64,000 nucleotides of DNA from Bradyrhizobium sp. DOA9 (GCF_000617845.2 NZ_DF820425.1:379690-443689); one strand, 5' to 3'. Positions 38,825 to 48,294 are shown, numbered from the stretch's first letter. Numbers and translations are program-made. The notes: generated by a model not told the origin, from the letters alone.

Positions 38825-40276
38825 ATGGGCAAGATCACGGGTTTTCTGGAAATCGAACGGCACGACCGCAAGTACACCCCGGTCGCCGAGCGCGTGAAGC
38901 ATTACAAGGAATTCGTCGTTCCGCTTTCCGAGAAGGAGGTGCGCGACCAGGCCGCGCGCTGCATGAATTGCGGCATTCCCTATTGCCACGGCACCGGCTC
39001 GGTCGCGCCGGGCACGCCGGGCTGCCCGGTCAACAACCAGATCCCCGACTGGAACGACCTCGTCTACCAGGGCAATTGGGAAGAGGCCTCGCGCAACCTG
39101 CACTCGACCAACAATTTCCCCGAGTTCACGGGGCGCATCTGTCCGGCGCCGTGCGAGGCGTCCTGCACGCTCAACATCGACGACAACCCCGTCACCATCA
39201 AGACCATCGAATGCGCGATCGTCGACCGCGCCTGGGACAATGGCTGGCTCAAGCCTGAAGTCGCCGCGGAGAAGACCGGCAAGAAGGTCGCGGTGATCGG
39301 CTCGGGCCCCGCCGGCATGGCCTGCGCGCAGCAGCTGGCGCGCGCCGGCCACGACGTCCACGTCTACGAGAAGTTCGCCAAGGCCGGCGGCCTGCTGCGC
39401 TACGGCATTCCCGACTTCAAGATGGAGAAGGGCGTCATCGACCGCCGCGTGGCGCAGATGGAAGCCGAAGGCGTCACCTTCCACTACAACAGCCATGTCG
39501 GCGCAGCCGGCAATGTCGATCCGCGCGAGCTGCTCAACGAGTACGACGCGGTGGCGCTGACCGGCGGCGCGGAAGCTCCGCGCGACCTGCCGATCCCTGG
39601 CCGCGAGCTCGCCGGCATCCACTACGCCATGGACTTCCTGCCGCAGCAGAACCGCCGCGTCTCCGAGGAGCCTCTCGGCGGCGTCCAGGAGATTTTGGCT
39701 GGCGGCAAGCACGTCGTCGTCATCGGCGGCGGCGACACCGGTTCTGACTGCATCGGCACCTCGCTGCGCCAGGGCGCGCTGTCGGTGACCCAGCTCGAGA
39801 TCATGCCCGCGCCGCCCGAGCGCGAGAACAAGGCGCTGACCTGGCCGAACTGGCCGCTGAAGATGCGGACGTCATCGAGCCAGGCCGAAGGCGCGGTGCG
39901 CGAATATGCCGTGCTGACCCAGAAGTTCTCCGGCGAAAACGGCCAGGTCAAGAAGCTGCACTGCGTCCGCGTCGACGACAAGTTCAAGCCGATTGCCGGC
40001 ACCGAGTTCGAGCTCGATGCCGAGCTCGTCCTGCTCGCAATGGGCTTCGTCCATCCTGTGCACGAGGGCCTGTTGAAGCTGCTCGCGGTCGACCTCGACC
40101 CGCGCGGCAACGTCAAGGCCAACACGCTTGACTACCAGACCTCGCGCCCCAACGTGTTCACCGCCGGCGACATGCGGCGTGGGCAATCGCTCGTGGTGTG
40201 GGCGATCCGCGAGGGCCGGCTGTGCGCGCGGTCGATCGATACGTTCCTGATGGGGAAGACGGATCTGCCAAGGTAG
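38825..40276 (+). CDS. gltD: Glutamate synthase (NADPH) small subunit
   Basis: A 483-residue FAD/NADPH reductase subunit that supplies electrons to GltB. It has the N-terminal cysteine clusters (CMNCGIPYC at about 46-54, [12 protein letters not shown]), the FAD-binding [17 protein letters not shown] motif, the NADPH-binding [11 protein letters not shown] motif, and the C-terminal [20 protein letters not shown] block. It matches the normal length. It follows gltB on the same strand; the palindromic repeat lies in the gap. Confidence 0.97.
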   Translation: MGKITGFLEIERHDRKYTPVAERVKHYKEFVVPLSEKEVRDQAARCMNCGIPYCHGTGSVAPGTPGCPVNNQIPDWNDLVYQGNWEEASRNLHSTNNFPEFTGRICPAPCEASCTLNIDDNPVTIKTIECAIVDRAWDNGWLKPEVAAEKTGKKVAVIGSGPAGMACAQQLARAGHDVHVYEKFAKAGGLLRYGIPDFKMEKGVIDRRVAQMEAEGVTFHYNSHVGAAGNVDPRELLNEYDAVALTGGAEAPRDLPIPGRELAGIHYAMDFLPQQNRRVSEEPLGGVQEILAGGKHVVVIGGGDTGSDCIGTSLRQGALSVTQLEIMPAPPERENKALTWPNWPLKMRTSSSQAEGAVREYAVLTQKFSGENGQVKKLHCVRVDDKFKPIAGTEFELDAELVLLAMGFVHPVHEGLLKLLAVDLDPRGNVKANTLDYQTSRPNVFTAGDMRRGQSLVVWAIREGRLCARSIDTFLMGKTDLPR

Positions 40277-40282
40277 GCCTGG

Positions 40283-40384
40283 TCATTCCGGGGCGCGCCA
40301 CTTGGCGCGAACCCGGAATCCATCGGGCCTCAGAGTTGATGGATTGATGGGTTCCGGGTTCGCGCTTCGCGCGCCCCGGAATGA
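40283..40384. repeat. Palindromic intergenic repeat (TCATTCCGGGGCGCG family)
   Basis: TCATTCCGGGGCGCG (40283-40297) and CGCGCCCCGGAATGA (40370-40384) are perfect 15-bp arms, with inner arms GCGCGAACCCGGAA and TTCCGGGTTCGCGC. It begins six bases after the gltD stop and could end its transcript. No other full copy seen in this window. Confidence 0.85.
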
Positions 40385-40417
40385 CGACAGAGAGGATGCG
40401 CTCGGCAGCAGGCTCGC

Positions 40418-42169
40418 TCAATTCTGCAGCCTCACCCCCAGCAACACCACCGTGCCCTGCGAGCTCGAGCCCGGCTGGTTCGAATCCAGGATGTCGTGGC
40501 GCAGCGTGCCCTTGACCCAGATGTTGCGGTTGAGCTTGTAGATCAGATTGCCTTCGAGCGAGTAGGTCTTGTCGTTGCGGTTTTGGCCCTGGTAGTCGAG
40601 CGTACCGTAGGTGAACTTGCCGACCGCGGTGAGCCAGCGGCGGAAGTCGTGGTCGACTTCGGCCGCATAGGTGCGCACCAGGACGCCGGATGAGCCGGGG
40701 ACCGTGGTCTCCGAGATCTGCGTGTCGGTGAAGAACTTCACCGTGGTGAGGCCGCTGGCGCTCCAGATCAGCGAGCCCGTGGTGAGAAACCCTGCGAGCT
40801 GGCTGAGGCGCGGGTCGGTGTAGCTGCGCGCGGAATAGCCGACCGAGATCTCGCCGGTGAGGATGCGCGAGAACTCGAAGGACGAGCCGACCTTGGCGTA
40901 GCCGCCGTTGGAATCGCGGAAGTAGCCGTTGCGGTCGGCGGCCTGGTCGTGGACGCGCCTGTCGCCCTGGATTTCGACGAAGGGCTTCAGGCCGGGCTTG
41001 AGGTCGTAGGAGAAGCGACCGACGCCGCCATATTGGTTGAAGTTGCGGTCGTCGTTGCTGAAAGTCGAGCCGTCGGTGAGCTTGGAATCGGTGTAGGCGG
41101 TGCGGTCGATCGTGGCGCCGGCGGCGACCTGGAAGCGGTTGAAAGTCTGGTCGAAGCCGAGCGTCGTGCCGTAGGCGGCGTAGACCGGGTATTTCTGCAG
41201 GCCGGCCTGCACGTTGGGGCTGCCGGGGTTGTCGGTGGCAAGCCGCAGGCGCAGCTGCGAGGTCAGCTTGAGATCGCGGCTGACGTCGAGCCGGCCGTCG
41301 ACATGGCCGTTGAAATCGGGACGGTTGGCCTCGACCGGCGACGGCGAGGCAACGCCGTTGATTGTCGCCGGCATGTCGTTGGTGTAGCCCGAGAACGAGC
41401 CGCGCAGATCGGCGACCAGCGCGTGGCGCTCCCAATCCGACACCACGAGCAGATCGGGCGCGACGACATAGGCGGGCGAGCCGACCGGCTTGTTGAGGCG
41501 CGTCGGATTGCTGTCGTAGCCGGCGGAGAGCTCGAGCCCGCCCTTGATCAGGAAGCTGCCGGCGTAGTCGCCGACCGCGCCGAACGGATCGTCATCGGCC
41601 CTGAGGCGGCGGCGCAGCGGCTGGCCGGGCGCATTGCCCGCCATCGCCGCCGGCACCGGCACCTTGTGCGCAGTCTCGGACGGCGGCGGTGCGATGCGCT
41701 GTGGTCCCAACGTCGTGGCCGGCTTTGCGGGTGGCGGCGGCGAGCCGGGACCGACGCGCTTCGGCTTCGGCTGGCCCGGATAGAGCTTGGGCTGCTGCCT
41801 CTTGCGGTTGAGCGAATCGTAGCCGGAGCCGCTCGCGCCGGTGGCGGCGGGCAGGCCATAGGTCGGGACCTGACCGACACGCGAGCTCGCCGGCGCCTGC
41901 TGGCGCTGACGCGAATCGGCGTTGGGGTCGGGCAGCTTCGGCAATGCGTCGGAGGGCGGCTGGGGCACGCCGGCGGTGCGGCGGGTCGGCAGTGTCTCGG
42001 GCGAGGCGAAGGCGCCACGGTTGGGATTGAACAGGTCGGGCGTCAGGCTCTGGGCGGCCGCGGGGCCGCTTGCGAGGGTAGTCAGCGCAAGACCCGGCAC
42101 AAGGCACGGCAAAGCGGCGCGCAGGAAATGCGCGACAGTGCTCCGGCCCCTGCCTGGAGACGACCCCAC
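40418..42169 (-). CDS. Outer-membrane beta-barrel protein (BBP2-like)
   Basis: A 583-residue precursor with GTG start (MGSSPGRGRSTVAHFL) and a signal peptide ending PAAAQS. Residues 40-190 are Pro-rich and low complexity; from about 200 alternating strands (GGLELSAGYDSNPTRL, ...LVADLRGSFSGY) to the C-terminus fit a beta-barrel porin of the BBP2 type found with polysaccharide export in alphaproteobacteria. The protein ends VVLLGVRLQN, not with the usual aromatic residue. It is divergent from kdsD with about 160 bp between. Substrate unknown. Confidence 0.82.
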   Translation of the reverse strand: MGSSPGRGRSTVAHFLRAALPCLVPGLALTTLASGPAAAQSLTPDLFNPNRGAFASPETLPTRRTAGVPQPPSDALPKLPDPNADSRQRQQAPASSRVGQVPTYGLPAATGASGSGYDSLNRKRQQPKLYPGQPKPKRVGPGSPPPPAKPATTLGPQRIAPPPSETAHKVPVPAAMAGNAPGQPLRRRLRADDDPFGAVGDYAGSFLIKGGLELSAGYDSNPTRLNKPVGSPAYVVAPDLLVVSDWERHALVADLRGSFSGYTNDMPATINGVASPSPVEANRPDFNGHVDGRLDVSRDLKLTSQLRLRLATDNPGSPNVQAGLQKYPVYAAYGTTLGFDQTFNRFQVAAGATIDRTAYTDSKLTDGSTFSNDDRNFNQYGGVGRFSYDLKPGLKPFVEIQGDRRVHDQAADRNGYFRDSNGGYAKVGSSFEFSRILTGEISVGYSARSYTDPRLSQLAGFLTTGSLIWSASGLTTVKFFTDTQISETTVPGSSGVLVRTYAAEVDHDFRRWLTAVGKFTYGTLDYQGQNRNDKTYSLEGNLIYKLNRNIWVKGTLRHDILDSNQPGSSSQGTVVLLGVRLQN

Positions 42170-42327
42170 GATGGAATTACCCCAACGAAATCAAGTACTT
42201 TCTCGATCATCCCCGCCGGCCGGCGGGAACCATCGTTAATGGAGTTAAAACAATTATGGTTAATGACCCGTTGAGGGCGTTGGGGCGCGCGTCGCCTCGC
42301 TGATCCGGGCGTGCTAAGCAGGCGCCA

Positions 42328-43368
42328 ATGGGCGAACGCCCTTCTTCCCTGGACCAGATCATGCCGAGCTCGAATCCGCTGATGACCCAATCATCCGGCT
42401 CCATTCCCGATAGCGTCGAATCCGCGCTCCGCACCCTGGAGACGGAGAGCAGCGGCATCAACGCGCTCGCCGCCGCGCTGCGCGGCCCGCTGGGCGAGAC
42501 GTTTGCGAAAGCGGTCGACCTGATCCGTAACGCCAAGGGCCGCGTCATCGTCACCGGCCTCGGCAAGTCGGGCCATATGGGCCGCAAGACCGCCGCGACC
42601 CTGGCCTCGACCGGCACGCCTTCCTTCTTCGTGCACGCCGCCGAAGCCGGTCATGGCGACCTCGGCATGATCACGCCCGACGACGTCATCCTGGCGCTGT
42701 CCTGGTCCGGCGAGCAGCCGGAGATGAAGAACCTCGTGAACTATTCGGCGCGGTTTGCGATCCCCATGATCGCGGTGACGTCGAACGCGTCGTCATCGCT
42801 CGGCCAGGCCGCCGATCTCGTGATCGAGCTGCCGAAGGCGCGCGAGGCCTGCCCGCACAATCTGGCGCCGACCACCTCGACGCTGATGCAGGCCGCGATC
42901 GGCGACGCGCTCGCGATCGCGCTGCTGGAGGGGCGCGGCTTCACGGCGCTGGAGTTCGCGCATTTCCACCCCGGCGGCAAGCTCGGCGCGATGCTGAAAT
43001 TCGTCCGCGACTACATGCGCACCGGCGCGGAGATCCCGCTCAAGCCGCTCGGCACCGAGATGTCGGAAGCCGTGGTCGAGATGTCGGCCAAGGGGCTCGG
43101 CTGTGTCTGCATCGTCAACGCTGCGGGCGAGGCCGTCGGCATCATCACCGACGGCGATCTGCGCCGCCACATGCGGCCCGACCTGCTGACGGTGGCCGTC
43201 GACGAGATCATGACGAAGCAGCCCAAGACCGTGCCGCCCTCGATGCTCGCGACCGAGATGATCGAGGTGCTGAACACCCGCAAGATCACCTCGCTGCTGG
43301 TGACGGAAGCGAACAAGGTGGTGGGGATCGTGCACCTGCACGATCTGCTGCGCGCTGGGGTGGCGTAG
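42328..43368 (+). CDS. kdsD: Arabinose-5-phosphate isomerase, KpsF/GutQ family
   Basis: A 346-residue enzyme (ATG 42328, or 42361) that turns ribulose-5-phosphate into arabinose-5-phosphate, the first step to Kdo for lipopolysaccharide. It has a SIS domain (residues about 45-180: GRVIVTGLGKSGHMGRKTA, LSWSGEQPE, HFHPGGKLG) and two CBS domains (about 215-340: CIVNAAGEAVGIITDGDLRR and SLLVTEANKVVGIVHLHDL). Its place opposite a polysaccharide-type barrel gene fits envelope synthesis. Confidence 0.95.
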   Translation: MGERPSSLDQIMPSSNPLMTQSSGSIPDSVESALRTLETESSGINALAAALRGPLGETFAKAVDLIRNAKGRVIVTGLGKSGHMGRKTAATLASTGTPSFFVHAAEAGHGDLGMITPDDVILALSWSGEQPEMKNLVNYSARFAIPMIAVTSNASSSLGQAADLVIELPKAREACPHNLAPTTSTLMQAAIGDALAIALLEGRGFTALEFAHFHPGGKLGAMLKFVRDYMRTGAEIPLKPLGTEMSEAVVEMSAKGLGCVCIVNAAGEAVGIITDGDLRRHMRPDLLTVAVDEIMTKQPKTVPPSMLATEMIEVLNTRKITSLLVTEANKVVGIVHLHDLLRAGVA

Positions 43369-43404
43369 TTCCTTCGCCTCTCCCCGCAAGCGGCGCGAGG
43401 GAGT

Positions 43405-43968
43405 CTACCGGGGAAACCGCGCCGCGTTCTGCTCCAGCGGCAAGCGCAGCCCGTTCGCCAGATACGACACCGTGCGATAGAAGCCGCACAGCAGCATGAT
43501 TTCCAGGATCTGCGCCTCGTCGTAATGCGCCGAAAGCGCGGCGAACTCCTCGTCGTCAAGTGCCGCGCGATGATGCAGCGCATCGGCGGCTGCGATCAGC
43601 GCCTGCTCGGCCGGCGACCAAAGGGCTGAATTCGCGTCACCCAACACCGTCGCACGCACCTCCTCCGCGGTGAGCTTTGCCGGCCCGGCAAAGATCGCGA
43701 CATGCACACCCCATTCGTATTCGCATCGGTTCAGCGCACAGGTGCGGTCGATGACGATCTCACGCTGGCGCAGCGACAGCGGCCCCGGATCGAGAAGCCC
43801 ACCGGCGCGAAACTTGTCCCAGGCGCGGCCATGGCCCGCCATCACCCGGAACAGCATCAGCGGCGGCGCACCGCGCATGATGCGGTCGAACTGGGCCTGG
43901 ATCTCCGGGGGAAAAGGCGGCGAGAGCGGGACGATGCGCGGTGGGGCCTCGGACATCGCAACAGACAT
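43405..43968 (-). CDS. Carboxymuconolactone decarboxylase (AhpD-like) family protein
   Basis: A 187-residue helical protein. It has the CMD core REIVIDRTCALNRCEYEWGVH, with two cysteines four residues apart and a His; this is the AhpD-like redox centre in the pattern used by many CMD proteins. The role is a peroxidase or decarboxylase of unknown substrate. It is divergent from an HxlR regulator; the operator pair at 43983-44021 lies directly upstream, so it is probably that regulator's target. Confidence 0.85.
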   Translation of the reverse strand: MSVAMSEAPPRIVPLSPPFPPEIQAQFDRIMRGAPPLMLFRVMAGHGRAWDKFRAGGLLDPGPLSLRQREIVIDRTCALNRCEYEWGVHVAIFAGPAKLTAEEVRATVLGDANSALWSPAEQALIAAADALHHRAALDDEEFAALSAHYDEAQILEIMLLCGFYRTVSYLANGLRLPLEQNAARFPR

Positions 43969-43982
43969 GGACCGGCTCCTGT

Positions 43983-44021
43983 GCTACATTTATCGTAGCA
44001 ATACGCTACATTATTTGTAGC
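43983..44021. promoter_or_regulatory. Tandem operator: two copies of GCTAC-N7-GTAGC
   Basis: GCTAC at 43983 and GTAGC at 43995 (N7 = ATTTATC), then GCTAC at 44005 and GTAGC at 44017 (N7 = ATTATTT). The centres are 22 bp apart, two helical turns, so two dimers would bind on one face. It sits between the divergent CMD (start 43968) and HxlR (start 44040) genes. Confidence 0.85.
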
Positions 44022-44039
44022 AAGGCGCAAGAGGCGACG

Positions 44040-44366
44040 ATGGCGAAACAGGCCGGCACGGCGACACGCAGCGTCCGCGGCTCGCGCAGCGGGCGGCCGA
44101 TCATGGCATTGCTCGACCTGCTCGGCCGACGCTGGGCCTTGCGGATATTATGGGAGTTGCGCGAAGAGCCCCTCACCTCGCGCGCCCTGCGCAGCGCCTG
44201 CGACGAGGCTTCGCCCACGGTGCTGCAGGCCCGGCTGACCGAGCTGCGCGAGGCGGGCTTCGTGGAGTTGGGCGACGGCGGCGGTTACGGACTTACGCCG
44301 CTCGGGCGGGAATTGTGCGAGACTTTCATGCCGCTGCACAGGTTTGCGGAGCGGTGGAGAAGGTGA
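44040..44366 (+). CDS. HxlR family winged-helix transcriptional regulator
   Basis: A 108-residue regulator. It has the HxlR pattern MALLDLLGRRWALRILWELREEPLTSRALRSACDE, then SPTVLQARLTELREAGFVEL and YGLTPLGRELCETFMPL. The family binds DNA as a dimer and often reacts to electrophiles, aldehydes or thiol stress. Residues 1-15 are basic (MAKQAGTATRSVRGS). It is divergent from the CMD gene over a tandem operator at 43983-44021, so it probably represses both. Confidence 0.9.
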   Translation: MAKQAGTATRSVRGSRSGRPIMALLDLLGRRWALRILWELREEPLTSRALRSACDEASPTVLQARLTELREAGFVELGDGGGYGLTPLGRELCETFMPLHRFAERWRR

Positions 44367-44373
44367 GACGCCT

Positions 44374-44539
44374 CTTACCCTCCCCTGGAGGGGGAGGGTC
44401 AACTCACATGTAGCGTAGCGAAATGTGAGACGGGGTGGAGTGACGGTGCATCCACATCCAACAGTGCCCGAGTGGAGAGATCACCCCACCCCGCTCGCGC
44501 TTCGCGCGATCGACCCTCCCCCTCCAGGGGGAGGGTAAG
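44374..44539. repeat. Long palindromic repeat, 166 bp (CTTACCCTCCCCT family)
   Basis: Arms CTTACCCTCCCCT (44374-44386) and AGGGGGAGGGTAAG (44526-44539) pair over about 13 bp. Inside, TCACCCCACCCCGCTCGC and GCGCGATCGAC are shared with 20485-20644. It is placed between the convergent HxlR and NfeD genes. Confidence 0.85.
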
Positions 44540-44559
44540 CGAGGGTAAGCGAAGAATCC

Positions 44560-45003
44560 TCACGCCACGGCGACCGTCAAATTCGCACCGTCCACCTGCA
44601 CCACCTTCACCCGCGTGCCCGCGGGCGTATCGGGGCCTGCAACGCGCCACACCGTGTCGCCGATGCGCACGGTGCCGGTGCCGTCGATGATCGGCTTCTC
44701 CAGCGTGAACTCACGGCCGAGCAAGGCTTCGGTGCGCTTGTTGAGGAAGGGGCTGGCGCCGGCGTCCGGCTTCGGCCTGGCGAGACGGCGCCAGACCGGC
44801 ACGGCAGCGGCGGCGAAGATCGCGAACATCACGAGCTGGATCTGCCAGGAGATCGCCGCCACGAACGAGATCAGGCCGACCAGCAGCGCAGCGAGCCCAA
44901 GCCAGAACAGGAAGATGCCCGGCGCCAGCACCTCCAGCGCCATCAGGATGAAGCCGAGGATCAGCCAGTTCCAGTTGCCGAGCGATACGAACATGTCGGT
45001 CAT
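44560..45003 (-). CDS. NfeD family membrane protein
   Basis: A 147-residue protein with two or three membrane helices at the N-terminus (LGNWNWLILGFILMALEVLAPG and a pair around 35-70) and a soluble OB-fold domain (TGTVRIGDTVWRVAGPD...). This is the short form without the protease domain. It is 51 bp downstream of the SPFH gene, the common SPFH-NfeD pair that works in membrane microdomain quality control. Confidence 0.92.
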   Translation of the reverse strand: MTDMFVSLGNWNWLILGFILMALEVLAPGIFLFWLGLAALLVGLISFVAAISWQIQLVMFAIFAAAAVPVWRRLARPKPDAGASPFLNKRTEALLGREFTLEKPIIDGTGTVRIGDTVWRVAGPDTPAGTRVKVVQVDGANLTVAVA

Positions 45004-45054
45004 GACACGACCTCTATCAATTGGCGCAAGTCCTCATCGGAAGGTCATGCGCCA

Positions 45055-46050
45055 CTATCCCTGCCGCGGCGGCACCGCCGGCGGCGTGCTGCCAGTCGTC
45101 GGTACCGAGCCGCCGCGACGGGCGGCGGTCGCCGCGGTCTCCCCGAACGTGGCCTTCGCAATTTCGCCGATCCCGGCGAGCGAGCCCAGCATGCTCATCG
45201 CTTCGACCGGAAGCATGATGACCTTCTGGTTCGGCGAGTCGGCCAGTTGCCCGAATGCCTTGATATATTTGTCGGCGATGAAATAGTTAAGCGCAGCGAC
45301 ATCGCCCTTGGCGATGGCATCGCTGACCATTTGCGTGGCCTTGGCCTCGGCTTCCGCCGACCGCTCGCGCGCCTCGGCGTCGCGGAAGGCGGCCTCACGG
45401 CGGCCTTCGGCCTGGAGGATCTGGCCCTGCTTGGCGCCCTCGGCGCGCAGGATCTCGGACTGGCGCTGGCCTTCGGCCGCGAGGATGTCGGCGCGCTTGA
45501 CGCGCTCGGCCTTCATCTGCCGGCCCATCGCTTCGACGAGGTCGGCCGGCGGCACGATGTCCTTGATCTCGATACGGTTGACCTTGACGCCCCAGGGCGA
45601 GACCGCGGCGTCGACCACGCGGAGCAGTCGCTCGTTGATCTCGTCGCGGTGCGACAGCACCTGGTCGAGGTCCATCGAGCCCATCACCGAGCGGATGTTG
45701 GTCATGGTCAGGACCGTGATCGCCTGGTTGAGATTGGCGACCTCATAGCTCGCCTTCGCTGCATCGAACACCTGGTAGAAGGCCACGCCGTCCACCGTCA
45801 CGGTGGCGTTGTCCTTGGTGATCACCTCCTGCTCGGGAATGTCGATCACCTGCTCCATCATGTTGATCTTGCGCCCGACGCGATCGAAATAGGGCACGAT
45901 CAGATTGAGCCCGGGGCTCAGCGTCTGGGTGTATTTGCCGAACCGCTCGATGGTCCAGTCATAGCCCTGCGGCACCGTCTTCACGCCGGCGACCAGCGTG
46001 ACGATGACGAGCAACACCAGAACAATCGCGAAAATGTCGAAGCCGCTCAT
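45055..46050 (-). CDS. SPFH/Band 7 (stomatin/QmcA-like) membrane protein
   Basis: A 331-residue protein starting at 46050 after GGAGGAG. It has an N-terminal membrane helix (DIFAIVLVLLVIVTLVAGV), the PHB domain (KTVPQGYDWTIERFGKY, DNATVTVDGVAFYQV, SVMGSMDLDQVLSHRDEIN), then a long coiled-coil (AEGQRQSEILRAEGAKQGQ) and a short Pro-rich tail. It is a scaffolding protein of membrane microdomains like QmcA or stomatin and forms an operon with NfeD. The 218 bp upstream (46051-46268) shows no gene. Confidence 0.94.
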   Translation of the reverse strand: MSGFDIFAIVLVLLVIVTLVAGVKTVPQGYDWTIERFGKYTQTLSPGLNLIVPYFDRVGRKINMMEQVIDIPEQEVITKDNATVTVDGVAFYQVFDAAKASYEVANLNQAITVLTMTNIRSVMGSMDLDQVLSHRDEINERLLRVVDAAVSPWGVKVNRIEIKDIVPPADLVEAMGRQMKAERVKRADILAAEGQRQSEILRAEGAKQGQILQAEGRREAAFRDAEARERSAEAEAKATQMVSDAIAKGDVAALNYFIADKYIKAFGQLADSPNQKVIMLPVEAMSMLGSLAGIGEIAKATFGETAATAARRGGSVPTTGSTPPAVPPRQG

Positions 46051-46268
46051 ATCTCCTCCAAGCCGGGAAAATGCCCCTTCCCGCGCTGTCATTGGTCGGG
46101 ATCACGACCTTAGCGGTTCAGCGGTCGCGATTCACGTCGGTATCGGCGCAATTCTGCACAAGACGCACAGCAAGAGAACGGTCACGATATGTATTTGCGA
46201 CAGGCTCTTGAAAGCGAGCGGGCGCAGACCTAGCCGGCCAACGTTAAGAATTGCGCCGTCACGACGGG

Positions 46269-47246
46269 CTATTCGATGACGTCATTCGCAATTGCAAGCA
46301 GGCCCGGGGCAAGCGTGACGCCGAGCGCCTTGGCCGTCTTCAGGTTGACCGTAAGCTCGAACTTGGTGGGGTTCTGCACCGGCAGGTCGGCCGGGCGCGC
46401 GCCCTTGAGGATGCGGTCGATGTAGCCCGCCGCGCGGCGGAGCTGCTCGGCGCTGTCGGTGCTGTAGGACATCAGCCCACCCTCGTCGACGAAGGTCCGG
46501 CTCCAGAACACCGCGGGCAGGCGCGCCCGTGCGATCGCCGAAAGCAGTTGCGCGCGGTTGGCCATGGTGAAGAAGTCCGGCAAGACCAGGATGGCGCCGT
46601 CTTGCCGGGAAGCCAGCGCCCCGGTCGAGACGACGTCATGGACGGGTGCGGGCTCGACCGTCAGGCGCAGCGTCCGTGCGGCGTCCTCGATCGTGCGCAG
46701 CATCAGGGGCGCGAACGGCGCGGTGGCTGGATTGTAGACGACGAACACGCGGCGAACGGGCGGGGTGACCTGGGTCAGCACCTCCAGCCATTTGCCGGCG
46801 AGCGGGCCGTCATAATCGGTGAAGCCGGTGATGTTGCCGCCGGGATGCGCGAGGTTTTCGGCAAAGCCCTGGCTGACGGGATCGGTGACCACGGCGAACA
46901 CGATCGGGATCGTCGTGGTGCGCCGGCGCAGTTCTTCCACCGGGGGTGTGCCGACCGCAAGCAGGATGTCGGGCTTGAGCGCGATCAGCTCGTCGGCGAG
47001 CTGCGCGATCCGGGCGCGGTCGCCGCCACCGCTGCGCCAGTCGATCTTGAGATTGTCGGGCTCCTTCCAGCCCAGGCCGGCGAGCGCCTCGACCAGAATG
47101 GTGCTGCGCACCTGCCCGATCGCATCCTCGGCGGCCGTGACCGAGAGCACGCCGAGCCGGCGTGTTGCAGCCGGGTGCTGCGTCTGCACTGGGGCCGGCA
47201 GCGCCGCGAGCACCCCAAGAAGCGCCAGGCAGCGGCGGCGGTTCAT
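46269..47246 (-). CDS. ABC transporter substrate-binding-like protein (ABC_sub_bind)
   Basis: A 325-residue precursor with a twin-arginine-like or Sec signal (MNRRRCLALLGVLAALPAPV). The mature protein matches the TrpX/ABC_sub_bind group (RLGVLSVTA, LKPDILLAVGT, IPIVFAVVTDPVSQGF, NITGFTDYD). Such proteins are very numerous as orphans in Bradyrhizobium. There is no permease or ATPase gene nearby. It follows hemH by 10 bp on the same strand and may be co-transcribed. Ligand unknown; its link to haem is only by position. Confidence 0.88.
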   Translation of the reverse strand: MNRRRCLALLGVLAALPAPVQTQHPAATRRLGVLSVTAAEDAIGQVRSTILVEALAGLGWKEPDNLKIDWRSGGGDRARIAQLADELIALKPDILLAVGTPPVEELRRRTTTIPIVFAVVTDPVSQGFAENLAHPGGNITGFTDYDGPLAGKWLEVLTQVTPPVRRVFVVYNPATAPFAPLMLRTIEDAARTLRLTVEPAPVHDVVSTGALASRQDGAILVLPDFFTMANRAQLLSAIARARLPAVFWSRTFVDEGGLMSYSTDSAEQLRRAAGYIDRILKGARPADLPVQNPTKFELTVNLKTAKALGVTLAPGLLAIANDVIE

Positions 47247-47256
47247 GGGACGCCCA

Positions 47257-48294
47257 TCAGATCCAGCCCTGAAGCTCGCGCAGCACCAGGGTGCGGATCA
47301 CGTCCATGCCCGGTCCGCTGTCGTTGAGGCAGGGGATCGCGGAAAACTGCTCGCCGCCATTGTGCTTGAAGATCTCGGCGTTCTCCTGCGCGATCTCCTC
47401 CAGCGTCTCCAGGCAGTCGGCGGAAAAGCCCGGCGTGACCACCGCGATGCGGCGCACGCCTTCCTTGGCGAGCCGCTCCATGGTCTTGTCGGTATAGGGC
47501 TGCAGCCACTCGTCGTTGCCGAAGCGCGACTGGAAAGTCAGCAGCAGTTTGCTCTCGTCCATACCGAGCCGGCGGCGCAGCGCCTCGGTCGTCGCGATGC
47601 AGTGCTGCTGATAGGGATCGCCCTTGTCGACATAGGATTTCGGCATGCCGTGGAAAGACGCCACGATCAGCTCCGGCCTAAAGGACAGCGTCGCCAGATG
47701 CCCCTCGATCGAGACGGCGAGCGCCTCGATATAGGCCGCGTCATCATAATAGGGCGGCGTCACCCGCAGCGTCGGCTGGTTGCGCAGCTGCGCGAGCACG
47801 CGGAAGACTTCGTCGCAGACCGTCGCCGAGGTCGAGGCGGAATATTGCGGATAGAGCGGGACGGCCAGGATGCGCTCGCAGCCTTTCGCGATCAGCGCGT
47901 CGATGCCCGACTTGATCGAGGGATTGCCGTAGCGCATCGCCCACGCGACGACGACATTGTCGCGGTCCGACAGGGCGGCCGCGAGCTTGTCGCTTTGCGA
48001 GCGCGTGATGGTTTTCAGCGGCGATTCGTTCCGCTCATTGTTCCAGATCTTCTGGTAGTCGAGCGCCTTGGTGCGGGGACGGCTGCGCAGGATGATCCCG
48101 TTCAGCACCAGCTTCCAGATCAGGCCCTGGTCCTCGATGACGCGGGCGTCGCTGAGGAACTCCTTGAGGTAGACCCGCACGCCGGGGGCATCGGCCGTAT
48201 CAGGCGTTCCGAGATTGATCAGGAGCACGCCGACACGCGGCAGGGCGGATCGGGTGGCCGGTTTCGCGGTCTCGAGGGGGACGACGCTGGTCAT
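47257..48294 (-). CDS. hemH: Ferrochelatase
   Basis: A 345-residue enzyme inserting Fe2+ into protoporphyrin IX, the last step of haem synthesis. It has INLGTPD at the start, the metal-site block IVASFHGMPKSYVDKGDPY (catalytic His in SFHG) and FQSRFGNDEWLQPYTD, followed by VVTPGFSADCLETLEEI. The C-terminal region lacks a transmembrane extension. The start at 48294 is preferred because residues before MTSVVPLETA have no family match. It is divergent from the MAPEG gene; the 85 bp between carry the promoters. Confidence 0.97.
   Translation of the reverse strand: MTSVVPLETAKPATRSALPRVGVLLINLGTPDTADAPGVRVYLKEFLSDARVIEDQGLIWKLVLNGIILRSRPRTKALDYQKIWNNERNESPLKTITRSQSDKLAAALSDRDNVVVAWAMRYGNPSIKSGIDALIAKGCERILAVPLYPQYSASTSATVCDEVFRVLAQLRNQPTLRVTPPYYDDAAYIEALAVSIEGHLATLSFRPELIVASFHGMPKSYVDKGDPYQQHCIATTEALRRRLGMDESKLLLTFQSRFGNDEWLQPYTDKTMERLAKEGVRRIAVVTPGFSADCLETLEEIAQENAEIFKHNGGEQFSAIPCLNDSGPGMDVIRTLVLRELQGWI

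Noticed and set aside
43983..44021. Spaced short repeats as a possible CRISPR fragment
   Set aside because: Only two 5-base inverted pairs with symmetrical spacing; this is an operator pair. No direct repeats with spacers or cas genes occur in the window.
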